This document shows positions 33,879-46,390 of a stretch of 64,000 nucleotides of DNA, one piece after another. The notes below the pieces were generated by a model. That model searched no databases and had not been told where the DNA came from. It was given only the letters and a program-made list of their open reading frames with translations. The DNA is taken from assembly GCA_019321725.1 (NCBI GenBank), contig CM033108.1, positions 7,830,060 through 7,894,059 on the forward strand, in the 5' to 3' direction. Numbering within the stretch: position 1 is the stretch's first letter; every line of letters begins with the position of its first letter. The DNA comes from Paulownia fortunei. Lineage: Eukaryota > Streptophyta > Magnoliopsida > Lamiales > Paulowniaceae. The translations under genes and the position numbers were made by a program.

Positions 33879-35995
33879 CTAAAGAGAATGGTAAGGCACA
33901 TAGCCTAATACCCCCGTCAGGTTGTTAACCACATCACTACACCTAGTTAGTAAATTGAGAAGCTGTTGTGAAATGTCTTTTGTAGGTGCGCTGGGCATTT
34001 GTTGAGTGGGTGGGGCGTTAAAAGATCTAGGTAGTTGCTCAGCAGCAGGCATATTAATTGGAAATTTTTGGAACTGATGAGTAGGCAAAGGAGTAAAAAC
34101 GGACTGTGGAATAAACTTTGGCAAATTCTTAATACTAACATCCATTGAATGTGTGTAAGATGCACCCTCAGGAAAACTAGAAAGATGTTCAGTTTTGGTG
34201 CTTCCCTCCCCACCCAAAATAAACTTTACACGGGTACCTCTACCATTGCCATTACCACCTTCTTCGCTAGATGGCTTCTTGAGGCAGGACTTGAGCTGCA
34301 CCAACTGCTGAAGCGGCTGCACAGCAATTTTTGCAGCTGTCCTCTGTTCAACAGCAGTGTCTCTGAACTGTGAGGCTCCAGCTGAGGTGTCTTCCTTCTG
34401 AACCTTGACTGGTTCTGATTCCCCTGCCTCAACTCCCACTTCCCTGATGTAGCTCCTCACATTTGCATTTCCAAATAAATTGCTACTTCCAACAGCGAAC
34501 TTCAAAGCAGCTTGTGCATCAATCTTCTGCTGGTAGACCAGACGGCATGTATACGATTTCCAAAACACTCGAGTAGCCGCATGATCCAGGGGCCCAAAAC
34601 GAGCAAATTTTGCTCTCAGCTCTGCACCAGACGGTAGCGCTGCACCAGCTGGAAACTTCATGACTAGCATAGTCGGATTAGGCGCTCTCACTGGCTGCTC
34701 CATCCTTTTGTTAGATTCTAGTTTCACTGCTTTTGGTAGTTTTATAGGAACATTTTTTGCAGCAATTTCCTTTACATCCCCCCGCTGAGATTCAGTAGAC
34801 CTCTGAGGAATCTTCTTTTCCACAGCCAATAATTTCAAGTCATCTATTATCTTCTTGTTTTTGATGTCTTCTGAGCCAACGAGCTTCTTCCTTTTGTTAT
34901 TGTCCTCCGAGTCATTGAGCTTCTTCTTTTTCTTAATGGCTTCCGGATGATCAGATGGACCACGTTTCTTACCACCTTTGGTTGGATCATCAGGCCAGGC
35001 TGAAGGTTTTATAGGCTTCACGGTTGACTTGTCACTGGTTTTGCCAGCAGGACCACGCAAATCAGTAGAAGCAGGTAACATACTGGAGTGAGTTTCCATT
35101 GTCTCATCCTCAGTAGGTGGCAATAAAACCAAGCTCTTCTGATACACAAGGGAGCGGTATTTCAAGAAAACCAGTCGGGTGGATGCTGGGCAACTCCTCT
35201 CCAATCCATGAAAGGGATTGAGGGCCAGAGTGCGCAGGTCTCTCACTAGCATTTGAAGCTCTATTTTCCTGAGGTAAACTGCATGCTGTGCTTCTACTGG
35301 AGATGAGGAAGATGCCACTTCATCCTTCTTCTGATTGTCAAGCTGGTTATTAGCTGCGCTAAGTGGAACATCAAGTAGCATTCCTGAAACTTTCTCCACT
35401 GCTGCTCCACTCTTACTGTTAGCAAGAGGTAACTGCACAATGTCAGCACTGGCTTCACTTCTTATTTCTTTCTTTCTCTTCTTCTTCTTCTCAACCAAAC
35501 TTACGTTCTCAGCACTCAATTCCCCAGCCAGCCACTCGGTGCTTATTTCTTTCTTTCTCTTCTTTTTCTTCACATCCAGGGTTGCATTTTCAGCACTCAA
35601 TTCCCCAGCATGCCGCTTGTGTACCTTGGCTTTTTTCATTCCACCTTCAACAAATTTCCTGGAACCTTGAGAAGGTTTTATATCAGTGACCACAGATGCC
35701 TGATCACTTGAAGGTTGATGCTGGCCATCATTACCGCCAGATACAGAAGTCTGGTGCATGTGGCCTTTTAAGCCGGAGTCCATTGGTAATCCAGATAACC
35801 CCGATCCATCTACCAGATGAGCCGAGGGACCTACTTGGCCTGAACTTATTTTCTTGGTTGTCATGTGAATTGGTTCATCTCGCCGTTTAAATAGATATTT
35901 GTCCTTCTCCACTTGATCCTTTGGTTTAGTAGGCTTTATAGAGAGTTTCCCCTTACCAAGGGCTTCAGCGATCACCAGTCGGCCACTCAAAGGAG
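33879..35995 (-). CDS. PDP1: Exon 2 of the PWWP gene (basic region, RRM-like fold, C-terminus)
   Basis: Begins SGRLVIAEALGKGK, then the family mark YLFKRRDEP. Residues 493-546 are a 27-residue tandem repeat, each unit ending in KKKKRKKEI. Further Lys-rich runs at about 705-745 look like nuclear localisation signals. The RRM-like part reads PTMLVMKFPAGAALPSG, ELRAKFARFGPLDHAATRVF and YTCRLVYQQKIDAQAALKF. A CLKKPSSEEGG / TRVKFILGG block and the C-terminal LLTRCSDVVNNLTGVLGYVP close the protein. Confidence 0.9.
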
Positions 35996-38900
35996 CTGCA
36001 AAACATAAAAGAATAAGAAAGAAGAGAAGAAAACCACAATATAAAATGTAAATACTGGTAAAGTTAACATGAGAGATAATTCATTTAGGTACCAGAAGAA
36101 GAGCAGGCTAAAAGCGCAAAAAGTTTAAAAAGAATCTTACATGTGCCGAATAAAAGAACCACAAACTTACATGCAAGCTTGAACTCAACAATTGTCTAGC
36201 ATGAATAATGACAAGCAAAATTGGCTGAGAGAAAATGGCAGCAACTAAGAATAGGCGCAAGAGCTTAGAAAAGAATAAAGAACTTTATCAAATAAAATCT
36301 ACGAGAAAAATACCAAATTAGACTTGAATTGTAGTAATTGACTCCTCAAGTAATTAGCACATTTTCTTATAGGTTAATCATAAAGCAAGGCATATAAATT
36401 GGCAAGACATGTAATTTTTTTCCTAGAGAATTCATGCATATAAGTAATAAAAAAAATTGCTCAAAACGGACTCCTGTCCCTTCACATTATATAATGAGTG
36501 ACCAACTCAAGGTCAAAGTTAAAAGTTCCTCAATACACCCATTCTCGTGTCTCATTGCTTCTACAAGATAGAAAGAATAGATCAGTCGCAAGTGATGATA
36601 CAGCTATCAAACAGCTTTGACTAAATATTTCTTACATGTTGAATAGCCGATCTCGACTGACGTAACCTTCCCATCATTTGTCAAGAAGTTAGCATCCCCA
36701 ATGAAGAAAGGACACAGATAATCTTTAGGGATGCTAAAATGACAAAGCAACTAAAAAAAACAGCTTTAAAATAATTTGAGGAAACTAAATATGTGCAAGA
36801 GCTATGCCTCAGGCAAAAACTAAAGAAGTAACAATACCCAAAACATAACTCGTTCATTCTCAAGTAACAAGCATTGTTTTCGTTTTTCTGTATAAAAGTA
36901 CAGATAAGCTGAAATGGCGGGAAATGAGTAACTTTTAGTGGGCAAAAATAAAAAAGTGCAGGTAATCTGTCTAAATTCTCTAAAGTTTCTCCTCCAACAA
37001 ACATTTAATTCCTTGCAACATTTATAGAGGCCAACTAAAAGACAACAGCACCTATATTGAGCCCACACATATTTTGTCCTATTCTTTCTAGATAATCCAA
37101 GAATAGAGATTAGTCAGAGTGTACGGTACAACTCATCCACCATCGATTAATAAAGGCTGCTTTGACCTTTTAAGTTATAAATTCCAACCAACATAGAGCG
37201 GACTCCCACCCACCATCTATATTTTCATAAATGGTGCATTTAGTCTTCATGATATATTTCATCTACACTTCGATAAAATTTGACCAGCAGTAAGCCAAAT
37301 CAGCAATGGAGTTAATGAGGTGGACATTGAAAGATATTAAGGCACCATAAATCTTCTTGTTTTATGTGATGCTAAGTTATTTGTGTAAAATATATTATTC
37401 AATCACAATATGTATGATTATTTTAATCAGTTTATCTCCTAAAGTCTAAATCATTAAATATAAATCCTCTATCACTGCTTGTATTAGATCATTTTTTGAG
37501 CAATTTACTGCTGAAAGGACCGTACAGCCTGACACATTTAGGACTTGTCGATTTGTTTCCTTGAAATATTTCATTCAATGTGGAAATGAAATATTATTAT
37601 TGTTAGTAATTATAGTCATAATAAATATTATTATTAGTACTGGTTCTACTCCAACTAATAGTGTATTCATTATTATCAATCAATTTAGTCTTCTAAAACT
37701 CTAATTTCTCTTTACAATATAGCCCAATTGGACTATAGTACCTTCTATCGCTTTGTCCCCTTGCTCTTCACCAAAAAAAAAAATTATAATAATTGTTTCA
37801 AGTCGCCAAGCAAAAGTATATATACAGAGGACTACTGTTAGTCTTTCTCAAACATCATACAAATAAATTCAGCATCTTTGGTTTCCCCTTTTACATGTCA
37901 AAACTATAAGCTATCAGCTTAGTTTTGACTATAGTCTAAGCTATCAGCTTTGTTTTGACTATAGTCTCAGCTATCAGCTTAGTTTTTACTACAGTCTAAG
38001 CTATCAGCTTTGTTTTGACTATAGTCTCAGCTATCAGCTTAGTTTTGACTACAGTCTAAGCTATCAGCTTAAATGTCCAATATTCCAGGAATTTAGCTCA
38101 AGTTACTTATTAGATCCAAAAAGAAAATAAGAAACCATCTCCAATGATTTTGTTTCAATAGATGGATGAATCAATATTAAAAAACAAGTTCTTAAACAAT
38201 TTTTTAAACTCATCACCACACTAAATGGTTCACCATCGTGCCAAACAGTTTAACCATCTGGTCAAAAGATTCTCATGATTTTGGATGCTTTTCTGGACTA
38301 AGTTCTTTTACCAACCCGAAAGGAAGTTGAGGTGGTGGATTTTATATGTTCAACCGTTGGGTCATACTGGTTTTCAAATTTGTTAATAAGTTTGGTTACT
38401 GGGAAAACAAACTTCACCAAAAAAAGAAAAAATGCATTCAGCATCAACGACTAAGTTTGACAAGTTGACTTAAAAATTGTATAAACTTGTCTTTATATTA
38501 GGTTTCACTGAACATGGCTTTCTTTCTCAGTATACTGTATTCATTTTTCTCCGAAACATACAAAACAGAATTGGTTTCAGGAAATAATGGATGATCTAAT
38601 TTTTTTACAAATTTAGCTCCACCAGTTGAACTCACAATAAATTTATGTCACTTGAGAACCATCTAGTTAACCGAAAATTTCCAACTGCGAATTCTTTCTT
38701 CACTTCATATTTATCCTATAATATCCACTCAACAACCAATATGCCACAAGTCGACCTGCATAAGGGTATCCTATCCTCTATAAGGAGAATAATGTTCCTT
38801 TTATGACAATTGCATAGATGTCTAGCTGCATGCATAAGCCTACTATAAAGACGAGACTACTTGACATGTTCCATTGAAGGCGCATGCCCAACTCATAAAC

Positions 38901-40729
38901 CTAGTTCAACTTCAGATGTTTTAACAAAATTATACCTCCAATTTTTGCCACCACTCGATTTCTCGGGTTTCATAAAACTTGTCAAAAATACATGCCCTAC
39001 TTGTGGCATGGTTCTTAATTATCAAGTTCAAATTAGATATCTAGTCCAGAATGAACAAATTATGGGATTTGCAAGACGTAAATGGAATTCTTTAACACTT
39101 GCTTGTGTACATTTGAAAGAAAGAGAAATGATAGTACAAAGCACAGGTCCGTCTGGAATCCACATTCCCATGCCCTATCAGTTATTGTATGCATATTAGC
39201 TTATGTCTGGCATAACTTTTCTAATAAATGTGAAAAAAGGTAGACAACTTGATATGTTCCAGGCATACTTGCAACCTGAAATAGGCAAAAAGAAACCAGG
39301 ACTAACTCTCAGTCACACGTAATCTCAGCAAATAGTTTGGTCAAAAGTAATCTCAGTCAACATATCTGCGCAAACAATTAACGCACCAAAAAAGCTCCTA
39401 AAGGTGACAGACAGATCTAACAATTGCTTGTTAAAAATCTAGAGGTTACATAAACAGTTTCAATTCTATAGATCTTAAAGCAACAACACCTCTCTCAAAA
39501 TGATTTCTTTAGAATCTCCAAAATAAAACTCCAGTACTTCATTGGAGTTACTAGGTCTTCAACAGGATCCAAGATCCACAAACCATGCAAGCATAGATCT
39601 CCATCAGAACAAAATTTGAAGCCTCATAAAGGGTTCGTCACATAAGAGTTAGGTGCAGCCATCGTAAATCATAGGAGTAATGCAACAAATCATCAAACCA
39701 AGGGTGCATATACATGGCCAATTATCAACAGATTCCAGTCATTCTTCAATTTTCCAATACAATAATGTCCCCAACGTAATATTCAGTTATTAAATGGGGA
39801 TCAAAGAAAAAAAACTAAGATCCTAGCATACACTTTTCGCATCAAGCAGTCAAGTTTGTCAATTCTCCAACAGGAATCCTTCCACGTATTTTCAGATGGA
39901 AGAGTTCTTTTCCCCCTTTTGGCAGGAGGAAGTTAATTTTACGAGTTCGGTGGCCAAGTATCAAGAATATATCCAACTAATTTCTTGATCTTTCAGAGTG
40001 TCCCTTCAAGACAACTATGTATGAATAGCAAACAATCTCATAAGTTAAGGGCAACAAATTGAGTAACTAGAAACTAGTTAACTTGTCAACCCAAGGGGAA
40101 GGCAATGTTCACTCTCAGAGATACAGGGAATGCTAGGACCCCAAAGAAATAGCCAGAGTAGAGATTGATATATGACCAAATTCAGAACAAGCAAAAGAAT
40201 TTGGAATGGATGGGGTAACTATATGCTTGAACTAATTCATTTTCCAAAACACAAGATCCAGAAATTTTATTTACAGAGAAAAGAAGCAATAATACACCAT
40301 CATACTTGGGAGAAGCTATCAAAGACTGCAGAGGCATCACACAAAAGAATGAGAACAACTATCAAAAGAAGAGATCCACTTCTATTTGTTATCAAAACTT
40401 TTTTCCTATTTTTCAAGATATCCAGAAAACAATTTCAAGATTACAGACATTTTGAACATTAAATCCAATACAATAGATCATTGCTTAAGAAAATTATGGC
40501 GACAGTGAAATTTATAAGATAATCCTACAGTTTCTACTGGTTTATAAAGAAGAAAACAGTTCATGTCACTTGCAACCATATTAACGAAGTCACCTAGAAA
40601 CTACAATAAGAAATGAGGAAATAAAATGAAGATGAAAAAATGGAGAATGCACCTCATATAGAATGCAGTGGAGAGCCCAAAAGCATTAATGTGGCATATC
40701 GCAAATTGCTTTTAATTGTCTTTATTTTC

Positions 40730-40767
<38 letters not shown>

Positions 40768-42334
40768 CAGATATAAATTTACAAGTGATTGAAGATACAA
40801 TACTTTAAATCCCATATATATATATATATATATCTGTAACTACCTCTGTGAAAATGCAAGTCAACTGATATAAAATTTCTAGATTCCATTAACGTCTTCA
40901 TATTCACATTACTTCTATGAAGCTTGTTTCTAGGATAGCCACCTCTCCTTGAATCACATCATCCTCAAAAAATATAAAGAGAACTATTCCAAACATCTTT
41001 ATGCAGCATCCAATAATTATATTTCCTTTTCACACAGTGTTTCAATTTTTCTAGTACCATAATCTTGCCTTATCAACTGAGTTAGGTGTCCTTCTCTAAT
41101 GGTGCTATCAAAGACAACTTAATTGATATATAAAAGGCATTTTTTTGGCAGGATAATCATAAGACGGTAAAAAACGAAGGGTAGGGATGTTTGACACCAC
41201 AAAATTCAGTAGAAAAAAGTTCAAAAAACATAAAAAAAAAATACCTTTAGATGGATCCACAGCCATTGGTGCAGTGGGCCGAGGAGGTCGCACTGGTACA
41301 GTTCCAAAGGCCTGTGCATATGTCTCATCAAACTCCTCGTACAGTGCCTTCCTGCATGCCAAAACTGTGGCCTTGTTCTTAATAAAATTAATGGTCCAAT
41401 GCTGGTCAGTCTTGGGTGTCAAGGCCAATTGTTGGACAAAAGAAAGCATCTCCTTTGGCCGAAAATTTTCTCTTGCCTTATTTATCTGACTCAAAGAATA
41501 AACACCAGGCTCATAATCCCCAACGTCCACAACAAAGTAGCCGTCGACACTAGAGGGCCAGAAATTGAACTCATTTCTACAGCAGCAGGCCAAACCCGAG
41601 CTCCGTCTTCTTGATAACTCATCTACAGCTTCCTCCACTGCCTTCACAAAAGCCCGTGAAGAAGTTTGCTGAGACTTCTCCGCAAAGTTCTCTTCAAAGG
41701 GAACTAACTCCGCCGGGTCAAACCACCCGTAGCTACTGTCCCCAAAAAACGCTACCAACACATGGCCCTCACGCTTGCTTCTCTGAACAGAAGGAGAAGC
41801 ATACGCTTCATTATAAATGTGTCCGGGCCACCATGGATGCGATTTCACCTTACCCCACACCATATCTCCAATTTCATACCCATACCCAACAGCTTCAAGC
41901 ACTCCTTTGGCGGCGAACTGATCAAATTCCGATAACATCGAATCATAATCTTCCACAGCACTTTTTACTTTCTTATGCTCAGACTTACCATTCCGTAAAT
42001 CAGTCTTCTTCTTACCATTATGGCGCCCTCTCGAAACTGAAGAACTAGGCTGATTCTCCATAGCTCCTTCACTTGCATCACCGACTCTAATTTCCTCATT
42101 TTCTAGCTTCAAAACCCAAGATTCATTCATATTATCAGAAACCCTTGTTTCAACTGATTTATCGGCATCTGCAAGTGAAACCCTAGCTGCTTCTTCAGTG
42201 GAACCCACTGTATCGAATCCCAAACGTCCGGCGGAATCACCACCACTGGTTGAAGGGACCGCTGGCTCTTCTCCAACGGCGTCCTTTTTCCGATTCGACG
42301 GCGACTCAGGACCGCCGTTGCTGATGGCGCTCAT
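33879..42334 (-). CDS. PDP1: PWWP-domain protein, PDP1-like (two exons, 1068 aa)
   Basis: Coding sequence joins 42334-41245 and 35995-33879. The first exon ends in phase 1 at AAAG|GTATTT, the second begins after TTTTGCAG, and GCT (Ala364) is split. The first eukaryotic start in the frame is the ATG at 42334 (MSAISNGGPESP); an upstream in-frame TTG is not used. Order of parts: acidic/Ser-rich N-terminus, PWWP domain (about 155-245), Lys-rich nuclear-localisation-like clusters, a conserved VRDLRTLALNPFHG block (about 613-630), an RRM-like fold (about 803-882) and the C-terminus LTGVLGYVPYHSL. In Arabidopsis, PDP proteins bind MSI4/FVE or MSI5 and help PRC2 place H3K27me3 at FLC. A nuclear chromatin role here is inferred from that family. 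No stops or frameshifts are seen; this is the only intact gene in the window. Confidence 0.92.
35448..35609 (-). repeat. 81-bp in-frame tandem duplication in PWWP gene exon 2
   Basis: Two 27-codon units, AGELSAEN....KKKKRKKEI, at 35529-35609 and 35448-35528. They differ at several positions, so the duplication is not recent. Confidence 0.88.
37909..38070. repeat. 30-bp minisatellite, five units plus 12 bases, in the PWWP gene intron
   Basis: Units start at 37909, 37939, 37969, 37999 and 38029 with AGCTATCAGCTT, followed by A or T and a GTTTTGACTA.AGTCT core. Units 2 and 4 are identical and units 1, 3 and 5 share a different ending, so the array has a 60-bp higher-order period. Confidence 0.95.
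40733..40765. repeat. TAA microsatellite
   Basis: About eleven TAA units in the intron. Confidence 0.95.
41245..42334 (-). CDS. PDP1: Exon 1 of the PWWP gene (PWWP domain)
   Basis: 363 codons plus one base. The domain entry is YEIGDMVWGKVKSHPWWPGH, with SHPWWP at residues 165-170 standing for the namesake motif. It continues with VLVAFFGDSSYGWFDP, whose aromatic residues form the methyl-lysine cage in this family, and the helical tail AVEEAVDELSRRRS. The next segment (FNFWPSSVDGYFVVDVGDYE to residue 360) is conserved in PDP proteins. The donor after AAAG at 41245 is a good AG|GTATTT match. Confidence 0.9.
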
Positions 42335-42531
42335 CACGGATGTCGTCCCAGACACCAACAGCCGAACTCTTTCGACCCCAAACCCTAAATGAGAATTTCA
42401 AACAAGAAAAAATGAATAAATATTTGAATAGAGAGAAGAGGGAAAATTATTAGAATTTGGGGAAAAATGGAACCCTAGAGAAGAAGAGAGGGGATGCGTT
42501 GCTAAATGGCAACGAGTGTGAGGGGCTTCAA

Positions 42532-42605
42532 TTATTATTACTGATAATTGATATAATTCAGAAAAGAATTATTATTACTGATAATTGATATAATTCAGAA
42601 AAGAA
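42532..42605. repeat. Perfect 37-bp tandem duplication upstream of the PWWP gene
   Basis: Two identical units beginning TTATTATTACTGATAATTGA lie 198-271 bases before the start codon, in the promoter or 5' UTR. Their identity points to a recent event. Confidence 0.95.
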
Positions 42606-43494
42606 TTATTATTAATACTACACCAATTGTGAGAGGCCAGATTTATACAGAGATTCTGATGACTTGGCTGTAGAGCTAAAACGGTCTAAACACACGGGCG
42701 GCTGCTTACACTTGTCAACCTATTTTTCACTCCTTACATATTTTGATCTATTTATTTAAAATAATAAAATTATTTTTAGTTTCACCATAAAAAATCTCTA
42801 TAAATTAATAGTTTTAGGATCATAAAAATTTATTAATTAAAAAATATTAATTAATTAAGGATCAAAAAATTTATTAATTAAAAAAATACTAATTAATTAA
42901 TAAAGTAATAATTTATTAATTTATAAAGTATATTTACAATTCAATAAATATACGGTTAATCAACTAAAAATTCATTATAATTTATCAATTTAATCAATTG
43001 AATATGAATTAATTCAAGTGTATTTACAATTCAATGAACATACATTTAATAAACTAAAAGTATATTGTATTTTACCAATCTAATTAAATATATAAATTTA
43101 ATACACTAAATATACATTAAATTGACCAAAAATAGATAAATTCATCGGTATTGCATTAATTTAATTAAATGTATTCAAATAATCTTTATATAAGCAAACA
43201 TAGAGTCTTCTTATATTTCATGGTTATTATTAGACATTGTTGCACATTTCTCGATACTTTGAAAAATATAAAATATAAATACTTATGAAGGAAGTTCTTG
43301 AAAGGTAGGTGAGATATATTTTAGAAAAGATTTTTATAAAGAATTTTTTTTTGTAATGCAAAAGACAAATCTTGAACTCAAAATTCTCCCATCTAAAATT
43401 AGATATGGAAAATATTGTTCCCATTTCTTTTACAAACAGTTTTACTTACTATATTACTAAAATTAAGTTCAGTTGTAGATAATATTTTCACAAA
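42606..43494. other. AT-rich upstream region with TTAATTAA-rich MITE-like sequence
   Basis: 42780-42920 contains CTCTATAAATTAATAGTTTT and several TATTAATTAA blocks, like AT-rich MITEs common in dicots. A diverged direct repeat (about 42927-42990 and 43018-43082, sharing TATTTACAATTCAAT and AAACTAAA-type text) follows. No genes. Confidence 0.45.
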
Positions 43495-44285
43495 ATTAAA
43501 AAAAAAACACCATAAAATTTATATCTAAAAACTCATGATAATAATTTTCAATCCAAAAACCTCATTCTACCTATTTTTTATTTCAAAACCACTAACTTTA
43601 TTTTTGGTAAGGAACTCAACTCCTAATTACTCCACACATTAAGAATTAATGATTTTTGGGTTGAATTATCCTTAGTTTAATAAATTAAAAGGTTCAGTGT
43701 TTTATATAAATTATTCCATTGGGTTTCCAAATTGGCAAATTGTGACAGTGACAAGGACAATTTTAATTTTAAAAAGTTGAAGTTTTGGACAAAATATTTT
43801 ATGATTAAGCAAAAAGATGTCTTAACATTGACTCTAAATCCAATTATTTAATTCTAGATTTTTTTTAACACTAACATAATCTTTTACTACATTTTTTATC
43901 TTCTCAAAAAAAAATATTTTTAAATAAATAACATGTTATTATTAAAATCATAGGAACTCAAACAATTTCGTTATTCACATTAAAAAATTTAGTATTTTAC
44001 ATACAAAAATTAAGTTCACCTTTCACAAACTTACCAATTTGAAAAACCTAAAGAAAAAAAGTTTATATGCCAAATAATTAATTTATTAATTTCTTAATCT
44101 AAGAAGTCACAAGTGATTTAGTCTAACAATCATTAAACCTTAATGATGCTAGGGTAAAAATTACCATTTGGATTTTTTGAAATGAAAAGTTTATGAATGG
44201 ATTTTGGGATTGAAAAATATTTTTATAGATTTTTTAGATATAAAAATTTATTTTAACGAATTTTTAGTCATTTTCCTAATTTTGC
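43495..44285. mobile_element. Non-autonomous inverted-repeat element, about 790 bp
   Basis: 43495-43600 and 44155-44285 pair as inverted arms, with imperfect stretches including TTTATATCTAAAAA. The interior has no ORF. Exact ends and target duplication are not resolved. Confidence 0.5.
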
Positions 44286-44644
44286 TTCTTAGTATTTGAA
44301 TGTATTACATAAGGAAACTAATAATATTAATACTTTTAATTCGTTTCTCAAAGATATATTACTCAATGAATGATTTAATTTACTATCATAAACTTATTAA
44401 TGATTTTTATAAATTACATGACTAGTTTTACAAAACTACGTCAAGTGAAATTATAGTCATTAAAACTTTATATCTAATGCAACAAAAATTATTTTCATTT
44501 TAATTTATCAAGTAAATGCATTTTATCATTTTTACATGATAATATTACTAATTTCAAAAATAAAATAAAAAGAAAAAAACATTATTTTTTCAATGAAATT
44601 TAGTACAAGCAACAAATTTTTAATACTGAGTTAATAAAAATTCG

Positions 44645-45505
44645 TAATATACCCTCAAACTTCCCTATTTTTACACTTTACCTCCAAAAGTAGCTTAATA
44701 TCACTTTTTTCCCTCAACTTATATTTATTGTAGTACTTTGCCCTCTAATGCCATTTTCAGATCAAATTATCATTGGAACACACTTCATTAGGCGCACTCG
44801 CGCTCCCCCCGCCATCCCCCATTCTTTTTCGCTCAAAAGAAAAAAAAAAGCTTTGTAATATTATTGTCAACAATGAATGTAGGACAAAAGATGATACTTT
44901 TACTAAATAATATCGATTGCAGTACAAGAAATATATATTTTTTCCTCTCTTTCATGCACAAAAGCTAAGAAAAAAGTTTCGTAATAGTGATGTCAGTACA
45001 AGAAATATATATTTTATCGATGGTGATGGCACGACAAATAGTGGTACTTTTGCTGCAAAAAGTGCTAGTCGCAGAATGAGAAACAAGCTAAGTGATTCCA
45101 AATATTGGCAGTAAATAATATCAATTGCATTCAAGACATTGGATATCAACTCCTATATAACTATATAAATATTGTGTACTCCGTCATTGTCATCCACAAC
45201 GAAAATGCATATTTCTCTCACTGTGATCGACACTATTTATAAAAAAAGTATCACTATTTGTTATGTTTGTCTTCACCATTAACAGTAATAGGAAAATATT
45301 ATGAAATCTTTTTGCTTGATTTTTGAGCAGGAAAATGGGGGAATGCATGACAACAGCTGACGTAGAGCGTTCCGTAAAAAAATGATCTAAAAATGTTATT
45401 GGGGGAGAAAGTGCTATAATAAATGTAATTTGAGGGAGTAAATACTATTAAGTTACTTTTGGAAGGTAAAATGCCAAAATGCGGATTGAAGTGCCATTTA
45501 TCATA
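44645..45505. mobile_element. Foldback or Mutator-type MITE, about 860 bp
   Basis: Long inverted arms: 44645-44945 against 45200-45505. Landmarks are TTTACCTCCAAAAGTAGCTT and ACTTTTTTCCCTCAACTTA on the left, and the complement of TTTACCTTCCAAAAGTAACT and TTTACTCCCTCAAATTACA on the right. A short direct repeat CAGTACAAGAAATATATATT occurs at 44921 and 44993 inside. No transposase. Confidence 0.65.
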
Positions 45506-45904
45506 TTAATAATTAAATAATATTCTCATTTTCCATAATATATTTTAAATTTAAAAAATATTACTATTTTTTATTTAGATAGCTTAGTTGGATAATAGTT
45601 TACAAGTATGATTGACACTATACAATAGAAAATATAAATTTTAGTAATTTATGAAAGTAGTAATTATTGATAAATAACTATTGAAACAAATTAAACTATA
45701 TAGTAAGGCACATGAAACTTTTGTATAGTTTGAAAGTGAGTAAAGCATTAGATATATCAAGTAATGCTAACTAACTTATATTTTTCCTTGCAACAAATTA
45801 TTACCTTTTTATTAAAATAGTATGTATGTGAACTTGTATATTATCTATTTTGTATTATTGGATCGATATCTTTGCCATAACTTTTTAAAATAATTTCATA
45901 TGTA

Positions 45905-46200
45905 CTTTTAGGTATTGGGAAATTGCAAAGTTCATCCTCTAAATTGGCTTAATTAGATATTTGGTCCTTTAATTTGTCCTATTTTAATTTTACGTACACT
46001 AACTCTAAAAAATTGTCACATTTAGTCCTTTTTCGTTAGAAAAATCAATTTTGGTTGGTGACTGCTGACATAGCAAAATAAATGACTGAAACTTGATGAT
46101 ATGTACTCTAGTTTGGGGATTTCTCACTTTTGGAGGGAAAATAAGTGACGTGGCACTTATGTGTAGTAATTCGGGGGAAAAAATAAAATGAAATGAAAGT
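45905..46200 (+). repeat. MULE-end-like repeat, copy 1
   Basis: About 260 bases match 56205-56470 in the same orientation, for example ATTTGGTCCTTTAATTTGTC, ATTTTAATTTT and GGGGATTTCTCACTTTT. It lies just upstream of the GRF pseudogene. It is probably the terminal part of a Mutator-like family; no inverted partner was found in the window. Confidence 0.5.
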
Positions 46201-46390
46201 TCCTTGGCATCTAGACAATTAAATAGAGGAAAACTTACCTCCGTTCCCCCCAATCCCTCCAAACACCCATCTGGCCCAAATCCTCCAAACTTCTATTGTT
46301 CCCCAAACTCTCCAAACTCCAGGAAAAAAAAAGAAAAAAAATGTTGTGGAACGAAGAAGAGAATAGAAAGGTCACCAACCTTAGAAGAAG

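Larger units (their letters stand above)
35996..41244 (-). other. Intron of the PWWP gene, 5249 bp
   Basis: GT-AG intron with a pyrimidine-rich acceptor (TTTTATGTTTTGCAG). Open frames inside it on the plus strand (38861-39199, 40172-40462) show no family or repeat similarity. It holds a 30-bp minisatellite (37909-38070), a TAA microsatellite (40733-40765) and a TA run near 40816. No complete transposon was recognised. Confidence 0.85.

Noticed and set aside
38861..40462. Open frames inside the PWWP gene intron (38861-39199, 40172-40462)
   Set aside because: Short, no recognisable domain, no counterpart elsewhere in the window; expected by chance in 5 kb.
42335..42358. Eight-codon N-terminal extension of the PWWP protein
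   Set aside because: It would need a TTG start; the first ATG in frame is at 42334.
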